A stretch of 7,662 nt of DNA from Rhodospirillales bacterium (GCA_018664265.1 JABJOR010000037.1:1-7662), one strand, 5' to 3'; positions 1 to 6,205 are shown, numbered from the stretch's first letter. The notes: generated by a model not told the origin, from the letters alone. A program made the numbers and translations.

Positions 1-348
1 CCTGTACCCATCCGTGGGGGCCTCATTAAAAGTGTCTGCATTCAAGGTAATGAAAGGCAGCTGTTTTTCTGGCTGCGGTGCCGGGTTTTTAGCGGTCATA
101 TACTGGTAAACAACACGCAAGAAACTTGCCGCAGATTTTTCTTCTGTTTTAGCCTTGTTGACAAAATTGATGTTTTGAAAGTTTTGTGATTTCTGAAACA
201 TGGTGAATGTTTCCTCTGATAAATGTGTTGCGAATGGGCCATATTGTGTTGATAGGGAGCAAGACGATAGCGACCAAGCCATGACTGACAGCGCAAAAAT
301 AAACAGGGTAATTGATGTTTTTCGATAACGATTGGTTAAGGGTTTCAT
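1..348 (-). CDS. Lipoprotein of the NAPE-PLD-like metallo-beta-lactamase family, 5' part only
   Basis: The frame is open from ATG at 348 to the window edge, giving the first 116 residues. It opens with basic residues, a hydrophobic stretch (about 12-27) and a lipobox LSSC ending in Cys30. It should therefore be a lipoprotein; Ser at +2 favours the outer membrane under the E. coli rule. The mature part has the prelude typical of this family: a short F-x-N segment (FVNKA), a basic Pro-rich linker, LPFITLN, then PTDGYR. In relatives this leads into a W-x-G-H-S strand and the metal-binding HxHxDH motif, which would lie outside the window. The family call is therefore by N-terminal pattern only, and no catalytic residue is visible. 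Family members are Zn-dependent hydrolases, mostly of unknown substrate. A weak AGG (356-358) lies 7 bases upstream of the ATG. The gene has its own promoter with tandem operators, so it is probably regulated apart from the MORN gene. Confidence 0.72.
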   Translation of the reverse strand, partial: MKPLTNRYRKTSITLFIFALSVMAWSLSSCSLSTQYGPFATHLSEETFTMFQKSQNFQNINFVNKAKTEEKSAASFLRVVYQYMTAKNPAPQPEKQLPFITLNADTFNEAPTDGYR

Positions 349-362
349 TTGTTCGCCTAACT

Positions 363-402
363 TTAAGAGACCATCAGTCTTTTATTAAGAGACCATCGGT
401 CT
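363..402. promoter_or_regulatory. Tandem TetR-type operator: two direct copies, 22-bp period
   Basis: The 18-base unit TTAAGAGACCATCRGTCT occurs at 363-380 and 385-402, with one difference (A or G). Each holds a dyad: AGACC-ATC-GGTCT in the upstream copy (390-402, perfect 5-bp arms) and AGAC-N5-GTCT in the other (368-380). AGACC/GGTCT arms resemble boxes bound by TetR-family repressors such as E. coli NemR (TAGACC-N4-GGTCTA). The spacer here is one base shorter, so this is a likeness, not an identification. Dyad centres are 22 bp apart, about two helical turns, so two dimers would sit on the same face. No tetR gene is in the window; it may lie beyond position 1 or elsewhere. Confidence 0.65.
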
Positions 403-410
403 GCTGTCAA
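382..410 (-). promoter_or_regulatory. Sigma70-type promoter for the lipoprotein gene
   Basis: On the minus strand a perfect TTGACA (-35) lies at 410-405. It is followed by a 17-base spacer and TAATAA at 387-382, a weak, AT-rich -10; AATAAA one base further is an alternative. Transcription would begin near 375, about 27 bases before the ATG at 348. One operator copy (390-402) sits in the spacer and the other (368-380) covers the expected start site, the usual layout for repression. Confidence 0.55.
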
Positions 411-492
411 GCAAAATTTGAAACCCGACTAAGAATTGACTATTTATCCAGAGTCAAGACGACCGCAGACAACACCCAGCATAAGCAATCTT

Positions 493-1092
493 CTATTGAA
501 TTCGCTTTCCAAGCTCCCAGACTTGTTGAATATACGTTTCGTCAGTTTTGAAAAGGGTGCCAGGGCCATGTTGCTGATCATTCAGCCATCCACCTTCATA
601 ACGCTCACCCGTGGCAAAGAAATATATACCAAAACCATGGAACTGGTTATCTTTCCAAGCACCTTCGTAACGCTCACCACTGCTGGATACGCGAACGCCA
701 TATCCGTTAGCCTTGCCATTCAGGAAAGTACCTTCGTAGACCCCCCCATCGGCAAAATAATGCGTCCCCTTGCCATGAAATTTTCCATCATTGTATTCAC
801 CTTCGTAGCGATTACCGTTGGTGAAATACCGTATTCCCCAGCCATTTGCCTTGCCATCCAGAAAGTCACCTTCGTAGCGACCCCCCTTTGTTTCGTTGAC
901 ATACCATTGAAGAGTGCCGTTTCCACTGGCCTTTCCATTTACACACTTTCCAGTCCAGATAATGATTTCATCAGGTTGGGGATAAGGATTCCACACGGCA
1001 CATTTGGTCAAAGGGTTTTCAATCCATTCCCCTGCAAACGAAGGTAATGAAAGAATAATCAGAGCACCAAGAATGGTAAAACCGCGTTTCAT
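493..1092 (-). CDS. Secreted MORN-repeat protein
   Basis: The 199-residue product has a clear Sec signal peptide (1-20, ending PSFA before GEW), so it should be exported to the periplasm or beyond. A segment with two cysteines (Cys31, Cys50), able to form a disulfide, includes one degenerate MORN unit (WTG...NGKASGNGTLQW, about 46-63). Five canonical MORN repeats of exactly 23 residues follow (71-185), with YEG at 73, 96, 119, 142 and 165 and the usual NGKxxGxG turn. MORN repeats are short beta-hairpins used for protein or membrane contact in eukaryotes; in secreted bacterial proteins the partner is generally unknown. No enzymatic domain is present. The gene starts 54 bases after the SH3-domain gene and may be its transcriptional neighbour. 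No strong Shine-Dalgarno is seen before the ATG. The family call is firm; the function is unknown. Confidence 0.88.
   Translation of the reverse strand: MKRGFTILGALIILSLPSFAGEWIENPLTKCAVWNPYPQPDEIIIWTGKCVNGKASGNGTLQWYVNETKGGRYEGDFLDGKANGWGIRYFTNGNRYEGEYNDGKFHGKGTHYFADGGVYEGTFLNGKANGYGVRVSSSGERYEGAWKDNQFHGFGIYFFATGERYEGGWLNDQQHGPGTLFKTDETYIQQVWELGKRIQ
538..882 (-). repeat. Five in-frame 69-bp units encoding MORN repeats
   Basis: The plus-strand anchor ACCTTC, complementary to the YEG codons, recurs at 592, 661, 730, 799 and 868, exactly 69 bases apart. The five 23-codon units carry no insertion or deletion. Bases outside the anchors have diverged, so this is an old coding repeat rather than a recent tandem duplication. 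Confidence 0.85.
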
Positions 1093-1146
1093 GTTTTCAT
1101 TCTACCATTTCAAACAATAAAACGCTTAAATTTATGTGGAAAATTT

Positions 1147-2073
1147 TTACTTGTCCAAAACCTCAACAACCGTAGACAACACCCACCCGGAGCCTTTATC
1201 CGATTGCAGCAGGTACCAACCGTCTATGTCCTCAATAAGGACGGCGCTCACCGGGCCGGGGGGCAGTGTTGCGACGACTTTGCATTTTGGGCTGGCGCAG
1301 CGGTGAAGCTTTGCTATTTCTGCTCTGATTTCAAGCTGCACAGGGACTGCATCCATAACGGTGTCCGGGCTAGATTGAGGCCCTTCATGGACGAGATTGA
1401 GCTTGCCGGAAGGCTTGTTTTTACGTGGTTTGTCATTGTAGGTGAATTTAACGCCGCCAATTAGCGGACGAAGGGCGCTGCCTGCGGGTGGTCTTCCCCA
1501 GGCCGAAATCATGGCTTTATCACAACGCGGAATATCATCCACATACAACCGGGCCGACCAGCCTGAATGCATCAGGTTGGGGTGGACAGTTTCCGCTATA
1601 TCACTGCGCACGTTGGATACAGAGGTTCCGGCAAAAACGATTCCGCAACTGGAAAACAGGACTTCGGGAAACCGCATGCCCAGACGCCAGTGCCCTGCCC
1701 AGCCATTGAGCTCCAGAATATCGCTGGAATGCAATGTGACGGTACCGTTTGGGATAAAGGGCTTCTTATTGATAGCTGCCCCATCAATATAGCCACTTGT
1801 CTGATCAAGGACTTTCCAATCTTCCAGTGGGTACTCAAACCCCGGTGGATAGGAATCCAGCATAATCATCATTGGCTCGGGCCGCGTTGGAATAGCGCTG
1901 GCATCTTTAAGCTGTTCGGCCTTTTTACTTTCACTGGTCTCAACGTTCAGAAAGGCCTCAATCTGGGAATTATGATAGTTGAGGTATCCGGCGTAGGCAG
2001 CAAGGAGCACAACCGCCAACAAAGCTGGAAATACAAGATATTTAACCACCCATTTTAATTTACCAAAAAACAC
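1147..2073 (-). CDS. Membrane-anchored protein with C-terminal bacterial SH3 (SH3b) domain
   Basis: The product has 308 residues. A short basic N-terminus (GKLKWVVK) precedes one hydrophobic helix (about 12-30) with no convincing cleavage site, so it is probably a signal anchor with the rest in the periplasm. Residues 65-225 form a region I do not recognise, with Cys143 and Cys184 and several Trp and Gly turns. The C-terminus (about 252-306) fits a bacterial SH3-like fold: LHRCASPKCKVVATLPPG, then DGWYLLQ, then GSGWVLS. Such domains usually bind peptidoglycan or protein ligands. Cys259 and Cys264 lie close together near its start. The start is GTG at 2073; the overlapping ATG at 2075 is out of frame, and an in-frame stop lies at 2092-2094. 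GGGTAG five bases upstream is a modest ribosome site. It follows the PLP-enzyme gene by 32 bases, so co-transcription is likely, though no functional link is evident. Confidence 0.75.
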   Translation of the reverse strand: MFFGKLKWVVKYLVFPALLAVVLLAAYAGYLNYHNSQIEAFLNVETSESKKAEQLKDASAIPTRPEPMMIMLDSYPPGFEYPLEDWKVLDQTSGYIDGAAINKKPFIPNGTVTLHSSDILELNGWAGHWRLGMRFPEVLFSSCGIVFAGTSVSNVRSDIAETVHPNLMHSGWSARLYVDDIPRCDKAMISAWGRPPAGSALRPLIGGVKFTYNDKPRKNKPSGKLNLVHEGPQSSPDTVMDAVPVQLEIRAEIAKLHRCASPKCKVVATLPPGPVSAVLIEDIDGWYLLQSDKGSGWVLSTVVEVLDK

Positions 2074-2105
2074 ATCAACTACCCATAGCCACTATTGCAT
2101 CTCAA

Positions 2106-3257
2106 TCAAACCAGCATCTGTTCCAGATCGGCAAGCAAATCATCCACATGCTCAATTCCTGTTGAAACCCGGATCAGATTTTCCGGCGTTGTGGTTACAT
2201 TACTTTCACTGGATTTACGGTGTTCCATCAGGCTTTCAACCCCCCCCAGAGACGTTGCCCGTTTGAACACGCCAGCGCGCAATACACGTGCGATGGCCTC
2301 GTCCCTCCCACCGGGGACCTGATAGGACAACATGCCACCATAGCCACCCTTCATCTGGTGGCTGGCGATTTCATGACCGGGGAAGCTTTGCAAGCCGGGG
2401 TAATGGACGGCTTCCACATTTGCATGGGTATGAAGGTAACGCGCCACAGCCATTGCATTTTCACATTGCCGTGCCACACGTAAAAAAAGGGTCTTCATAC
2501 CCCGGGTCAGCAAATAGGCCTCCATTGAGCCCAGAATCGGCCCGGCGTAAATACGGTGATCGTGAATACGTTGCCACAACTCGGTTGAGGTATCCGCTGT
2601 GACCAAAGCCCCGGCGATGACATCGGAATGCCCGCTCAAAAACTTGGTGGCAGAATGACAGACGATATCGGCGCCGAGTTCTATAGGGCGGGTCAGCACC
2701 GGGGTTGCCGCGGTCGAGTCAACCGCCAGCACCGCCCCACCGCCGTGGGCAATCTTTGCGGCCTCGGCAATATCGGTCACGACCCAACTCGGATTAGCAG
2801 GGGTTTCCAACCAGACCAGACGGGTATCGCCTTTTGCAATGATTGCCGACAACTCATCCAGATTACCCGCATCAAAGTAATCCACCCCGAGCCCGCGATC
2901 TGCGGCAAAGATTTCAAGCCAGGTCAGAACCCCATGATAGATGGTTCGCGAGACTGCGACCCGTGCACCGTGTTTGAGAGCATGAAACGGGGCAGTACAA
3001 GCCGCAATACCGGACGAAAACGTCAGGGCTTCCGCGCCACCTTCAAGGGCTGCGATTACCTGCTCACAATGTTGCTGGGTTGGACCCTGATCTCGAATAT
3101 AGGATCGGTCCTGCGGCTTATCATAGTTTTCATCACGTTCATAATTGGTCGAAAGATGAATGCCCGGAACGATAGATCCGGTAGCTTCATCCGTCAGCCC
3201 CAGGGCCTGCGCCGCAATGGTTTCCGGGTGGGCTGATTTTGGCAATTTATCGACCAT
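2106..3257 (-). CDS. Cys/Met-metabolism PLP-dependent enzyme (cystathionine gamma-synthase/beta-lyase family)
   Basis: This is a fold-type I trans-sulfuration enzyme. Counting from the upstream ATG at 3287 (393 residues), the landmarks are: YIRDQGPT (63-70, the YxR phosphate clamp), SSGIAA (91-96, PLP phosphate loop), Tyr117 (ring stacking), ETPANP (161-166), Asp190 (pyridine nitrogen), SATKFLSGHSD with Schiff-base Lys215, SLGGVESL (346-353) and RVSTGIE with Arg373 (substrate carboxylate). Family members act on cystathionine, homoserine esters or methionine in sulfur amino-acid metabolism; the sequence does not settle which. I place the start at ATG 3257 (383 residues) because AGGAG at 3267-3271 lies 9 bases before it, while the ATG at 3287 has no ribosome site. 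The usual NPT is GPT here. It is probably the first gene of a unit with the SH3b gene. A structured, repeat-rich leader lies upstream. Family is certain; exact activity is not. Confidence 0.9.
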   Translation of the reverse strand: MVDKLPKSAHPETIAAQALGLTDEATGSIVPGIHLSTNYERDENYDKPQDRSYIRDQGPTQQHCEQVIAALEGGAEALTFSSGIAACTAPFHALKHGARVAVSRTIYHGVLTWLEIFAADRGLGVDYFDAGNLDELSAIIAKGDTRLVWLETPANPSWVVTDIAEAAKIAHGGGAVLAVDSTAATPVLTRPIELGADIVCHSATKFLSGHSDVIAGALVTADTSTELWQRIHDHRIYAGPILGSMEAYLLTRGMKTLFLRVARQCENAMAVARYLHTHANVEAVHYPGLQSFPGHEIASHQMKGGYGGMLSYQVPGGRDEAIARVLRAGVFKRATSLGGVESLMEHRKSSESNVTTTPENLIRVSTGIEHVDDLLADLEQMLV

Positions 3258-3266
3258 CAATCGTAT

Positions 3267-3271
3267 CTCCT
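3267..3271 (-). promoter_or_regulatory. Ribosome binding site deciding the PLP-enzyme start
   Basis: AGGAG on the minus strand, within CTCAGGAGAT, lies 9 bases before ATG 3257. It sits inside the ten codons gained by starting at ATG 3287, which argues for the shorter product. Confidence 0.7.
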
Positions 3272-3299
3272 GAGAATAAAAATTCATGTTCCAGACACA

Positions 3300-3348
3300 G
3301 CAAACCCTGCCTCGGTAAAATCCGCAAGTGGATTTTGGACAGGGTTGC
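3300..3348 (-). promoter_or_regulatory. Long interrupted hairpin in the leader of the PLP-enzyme gene
   Basis: The outer arms pair GCAACCCTG (3348-3340, minus strand) with CAGGGTTTGC (3309-3300), nine pairs with one bulged base. Inside is a perfect 7-bp stem AAAATCC/GGATTTT (3336-3330 with 3323-3317) with a 6-base loop. It lies about 30 bases before the ribosome site, so it could be a regulatory leader, a weak terminator or an mRNA-stability element. It does not match the riboswitch consensuses I know for methionine genes (SAM-II, SAH). Confidence 0.4.
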
Positions 3349-3355
3349 TAAAAGT

Positions 3356-3371
3356 TTGGTACATGTACCAA
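3356..3371. promoter_or_regulatory. Perfect 16-bp palindrome, probable operator
   Basis: TTGGTACATGTACCAA is its own reverse complement over 16 bases. It lies about 100 bases upstream of the PLP-enzyme start, where a promoter would be expected. A gapless palindrome of this length in an otherwise gene-free stretch is typical of a site for a dimeric helix-turn-helix regulator. I cannot assign a regulator family. Confidence 0.5.
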
Positions 3372-3388
3372 CTGACCCAGCTTTAACG

Positions 3389-3420
3389 CCGGATATATAT
3401 CTGGAAACCCGAAGGGTTCC
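3389..3420. repeat. Two overlapping inverted repeats upstream of the PLP-enzyme gene
   Basis: CCGGATATATATCTGG (3389-3404) is a 16-base dyad with one mismatched pair. It overlaps GGAAACCC-GAA-GGGTTCC (3403-3420), a seven-pair GC-rich stem with one bulged A and a 3-base loop. They extend the cluster of dyads in this gap. A further 210 bases up to the qor stop (3421-3634) show AT-rich sequence and no convincing gene or terminator. I could not place the gene's promoter with confidence. Confidence 0.4.
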
Positions 3421-3634
3421 ATCAAAATCTTCTAATTATTTGGTGTGGCCTCGCTCGAAGAATTTTGTAAAGAATTCACATAATCAAACAAGGAGGCTAT
3501 AAAACTACCTGGCGGTTCCATACAGTTCCCTGCCCTCCCTTCTTCGTGATTTAAGTGTCAATTCATCTCTGAGTTGACCCTTACAGTCATACCACAAAAA
3601 TGCGAAAAAATCTACTTAAACCGCAAGATATCTT

Positions 3635-4609
3635 TTACGGGATCAAGACTGTTGAGCCTGTCGTTTTACGGGCTTCCAGATCACGGTGGGCCTGCGCCGT
3701 ATCGCTTAGCGGGTAAGTCTGACCGATGCAGATTTTAACATGGCCTTTTGCCACCACATCGAACAGATCGTTTGCCATCTCGTTCAGCAGTTCCCGACTA
3801 CGGGTATAGGTGGCAAGGGTTGGGCGCTGTATATAGAGCGACCCACCAGCAGCCAGATGCTTGATATCGAAGCTTGATATGGGTTGCGACGCGGCGCCGA
3901 AGCTAATCAGAAACCCGTTAGGGCGAAGGGAGCCAAGCGAAGCGTCCAGTGTATCCAGGCCAATAGAATCGTACGAGACTGCCACACCTGTACCGTTTGT
4001 AATTTCTTTGACCCGGCTAACGATATCCTCGGATTTGTAATTGATGACGTGGGCGCAGCCATTGGCCTTTGCAAGCTCGGCTTTTTCTTCGGTGCTGACA
4101 CAGCCAATAACAGTAGCGCCCAAATGATTAGCCCATTGGGACAGGATAAGCCCGACCCCGCCTGCAGCTGCCATCACAAGAATGGTATCGCCGGGTTGAA
4201 CCGGGTAGGAACATTTTAACAAATAACGCGCTGTCATGCCTTGCAGCATCATGGCAGCGGCTGTCTGGTCATCTACAGCATCCGGCAGCTTGACCAGCTT
4301 GTCCGTTCCCATCACGCGTTTTTCACTATAGGAGCCAAGCTCCATGGCATAGGCCACTCTGTCACCAACAGCAAATTCTGTAATTCCGCTGCCAACAGAT
4401 TCAATGACACCAGCACCTTCCATACCCAGTGGTCTGGGCATCTCGCCCACTGGATAAGCACCCGAGCGCTGATAAACATCAATGTAATTCAGCCCTACGG
4501 CATTATGGCTTATCAAGACCTGATCAGAGCCGGGTGTTCCAACTTCAACATCTTCCCACACCAACACATCAGGGCCACCCGCTTTGTGAATACAAATGGC
4601 TTTGGTCAT
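3635..4609 (-). CDS. qor: NADPH-dependent quinone oxidoreductase (zeta-crystallin type, QorA)
   Basis: The 324-residue product aligns along its whole length with E. coli QorA, a cytosolic NADPH:quinone reductase of the medium-chain dehydrogenase superfamily. Shared blocks are HKAGGPDVL (8-16), GLNYIDVYQRSGAYP (39-53), MEGAGVIESVGSG (63-75), VGDRVAY (81-87), the Rossmann loop AAAGGVGLILSQWA (147-160), VINYKSEDI (188-196), YDSIGLDT (213-220), SLYIQRPTL (257-265) and TTGSTVLIP at the end. No zinc-binding cysteine cluster is present, as expected for the quinone-reductase branch. Relatives reduce quinones or alpha,beta-unsaturated carbonyls and counter oxidative or electrophile stress. AGGAG at 4617-4621 lies 7 bases before the ATG. 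Only 16 bases separate it from the diguanylate cyclase stop, so the two are probably co-transcribed. The exact substrate cannot be read from sequence. Confidence 0.9.
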   Translation of the reverse strand: MTKAICIHKAGGPDVLVWEDVEVGTPGSDQVLISHNAVGLNYIDVYQRSGAYPVGEMPRPLGMEGAGVIESVGSGITEFAVGDRVAYAMELGSYSEKRVMGTDKLVKLPDAVDDQTAAAMMLQGMTARYLLKCSYPVQPGDTILVMAAAGGVGLILSQWANHLGATVIGCVSTEEKAELAKANGCAHVINYKSEDIVSRVKEITNGTGVAVSYDSIGLDTLDASLGSLRPNGFLISFGAASQPISSFDIKHLAAGGSLYIQRPTLATYTRSRELLNEMANDLFDVVAKGHVKICIGQTYPLSDTAQAHRDLEARKTTGSTVLIP

Positions 4610-4616
4610 ATGAATA

Positions 4617-4621
4617 CTCCT
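4617..4621 (-). promoter_or_regulatory. Ribosome binding site of qor
   Basis: AGGAG on the minus strand lies 7 bases before the qor ATG, inside the 16-base gap after the cyclase stop. Good spacing fixes the start and fits translation from a shared message. Confidence 0.7.
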
Positions 4622-4625
4622 GAAT

Positions 4626-5909
4626 TTAATACGAGAATGCGTTCTTGCCGCTGTTCTTTACACGATACATTGCCTGATCGGCAATACGAAGCAAGTCTTT
4701 GGCATTGTCTGCCCCTTTTGGATATAGAGCTATGCCGATGCTGACACCAACAGAATGCTTCTCTTCCTCAATATTGATAGGTTTTGATAGGCTTTTGAGA
4801 ATTTTCTTAGCAACAACTTCTACCTGCTTCTTATTTTTGACGTTCTCCAGCAAGATAACGAATTCATCTCCGCCAAATCGGGATACCATATCCACTTTAC
4901 GAACTGTATGAACCAAACGTTCCGAGACAGTGATTAATACACCATCCCCGACTTCATGCCCGAAGCCATCATTAATGGCTTTGAAACCATCAAGATCAAG
5001 AAACAGCACGGCAATACCATGTTTATCACGTTCAGACCTTGTTATGCTTTCTTCCAATCGCATATTGAACGAAACCCGATTGGGCAACTCCGTTAACGTA
5101 TCGTGCATGGCAAGAAAACGAATACGTTCATCTTGAATTTTCTTTTCTTCAATATCCTTGATCATGCCAATAAATACAGTGCTGCCATCCATGGCCCTCT
5201 GTTCTGTAACCGATATTTCAATGGGGAAGATACTGCCGTCTGACCTGAGCGCTTCAAGTTCACGAGTATTGTTCATTATTGAAGAACGGGCGCCTGGATT
5301 GGCAAGGTAATTGAAAACATATTGATGGTGCTTTGCGCTATGGGGCTCTGGAATCAAAATTGAAAGATTCTGGCCGATAGCGTCTCGTTTTGAATGTCCA
5401 AAAATCTTTATTGCGGCTTCATTAAAAGACTTAATTTCACCAAACTCATTTATTTCAACAATGGCCTGATCCGTTGTCTTCAAAATAGCATTTATGCGTT
5501 CTTCCCGGTTTCGATTTTCAACTGAAACTTTGACATAGGGAGAAATATCATAAAATTCAGCAAGGTAGCATTCTTTGTCTGTATCCGGATTTGTCACAAG
5601 GACATTCAAAATAACATTCAACTTGGTACCATTAACCGTCAGGACAATCAGAGGCACACTCTCGGTTTCCTGGCTGAGCAGCTCCAGGTTTCCTTCAAAA
5701 AGTTCCCGGTAATCTTCATCGAAAAAATCTGTAAATTTTCGGCCAAGAATGGCTTCAGCCGTATAAGCCTGCATTATATCAATGCCGGCTTTGTTGACCC
5801 ATACAATGACATCATTCTCACAATGGCAAATGAAGTGTCCCAGACGATCAAGAACGCCATAACAACAATCACTAACGTCCAGAGATGATTTTTTAACACT
5901 ACCAAGCAT
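4626..5909 (-). CDS. PAS-PAS-GGDEF diguanylate cyclase with FixL-like sensor PAS
   Basis: The 427-residue product has no transmembrane segment, so it is probably cytosolic. A divergent PAS domain occupies about 12-125 and a well-formed one 136-255, followed by a linker (EEKKIQDERIRFLAMHD) into a GGDEF domain (about 265-427). The cyclase looks active: DTLTELPNR (270-278), LDLDGFKAIND with metal-ligand Asp305, GGDEF (346-350) and GIALYP. An RxxD product-inhibition site, RKVD (337-340), sits exactly five residues before GGDEF. There is no EAL domain. It should make c-di-GMP from two GTP. The second PAS resembles FixL: LIPEP, then His194 where FixL has its heme ligand, and Arg216 eight residues before the DG, matching FixL Arg220. 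Heme binding is inference. Cys15, Cys16, Cys28 and Cys30 cluster at the N-terminus. The ATG has a weak ribosome site (CTAGG). qor follows directly. Confidence 0.93.
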   Translation of the reverse strand: MLGSVKKSSLDVSDCCYGVLDRLGHFICHCENDVIVWVNKAGIDIMQAYTAEAILGRKFTDFFDEDYRELFEGNLELLSQETESVPLIVLTVNGTKLNVILNVLVTNPDTDKECYLAEFYDISPYVKVSVENRNREERINAILKTTDQAIVEINEFGEIKSFNEAAIKIFGHSKRDAIGQNLSILIPEPHSAKHHQYVFNYLANPGARSSIMNNTRELEALRSDGSIFPIEISVTEQRAMDGSTVFIGMIKDIEEKKIQDERIRFLAMHDTLTELPNRVSFNMRLEESITRSERDKHGIAVLFLDLDGFKAINDGFGHEVGDGVLITVSERLVHTVRKVDMVSRFGGDEFVILLENVKNKKQVEVVAKKILKSLSKPINIEEEKHSVGVSIGIALYPKGADNAKDLLRIADQAMYRVKNSGKNAFSY

Positions 5910-5927
5910 TAGATATCTGGCCTAGAA

Positions 5928-5933
5928 ATTATA
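5928..5933 (-). promoter_or_regulatory. Perfect -10 box upstream of the diguanylate cyclase
   Basis: TATAAT on the minus strand lies 18 bases before the cyclase ATG. No good -35 is found 16-18 bases further up (GGCTTA at 17), so it may need an activator, or be a chance match in AT-rich DNA. The resulting leader would be very short. Confidence 0.35.
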
Positions 5934-6165
5934 TAAACAAATCTAAATAGTAAGCCCCTGCTATTTCTATACGTTAATATTTTGATAGGTACCAGAATTT
6001 TCAAAGCGTACTATGGTCTTATGCCCAAAAAAATAAACTGTAACTGCACAGTTAGTTATTGCATCCCAACCCATGATAGAAACACCTATATTTCTACAAT
6101 AATTATTGATTTGAAATATCGAACACAATGTTATTCAAAGGGTAAAGGCTGCGCTTTTTATATTA

Positions 6166-6205
6166 AAAGTAGCTACTTTACGACTTTTCACATTAGTGGT
6201 ATTCT
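6166..6205 (+). promoter_or_regulatory. Palindrome plus promoter-like pair ahead of the small gene
   Basis: AAAGTAGCTACTTT (6166-6179) is a perfect 14-bp palindrome. Its right end overlaps TTTACG (6177-6182, 4 of 6 to -35), which is 17 bases before TATTCT (6200-6205, 4 of 6 to -10). TATTCT carries an extended-10 TGG directly in front. The layout fits a regulated promoter with a start near 6212 and a leader of roughly 60 bases, but the boxes are weak one by one. Confidence 0.35.

Noticed and set aside
436..457. TTGACT/AGTCAA inverted repeat after the MORN gene as a terminator
   Set aside because: It is a six-pair AT-rich stem with a 10-base loop and no T run behind it on the minus strand, too weak for a factor-independent terminator.
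436..1047. Open plus-strand frame of 203 codons opposite the MORN gene
   Set aside because: It exists only because the 69-bp MORN units lack stops in the opposite frame. The MORN frame has a signal peptide and family repeats, while this one has neither motif nor ribosome site.
3491..3496. Strong AGGAGG on the plus strand
   Set aside because: No ATG, GTG or TTG follows at a usable distance with an open frame, so it does not serve a gene here.
3239..3502. Plus-strand 87-codon frame across the PLP-enzyme leader
   Set aside because: It runs antisense into the PLP-enzyme start and through several palindromes, with no ribosome site or family pattern.
4241..4744. Plus-strand frame of 167 codons opposite qor and the cyclase end
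   Set aside because: It runs antisense to two genes with full family matches and has no motif of its own.
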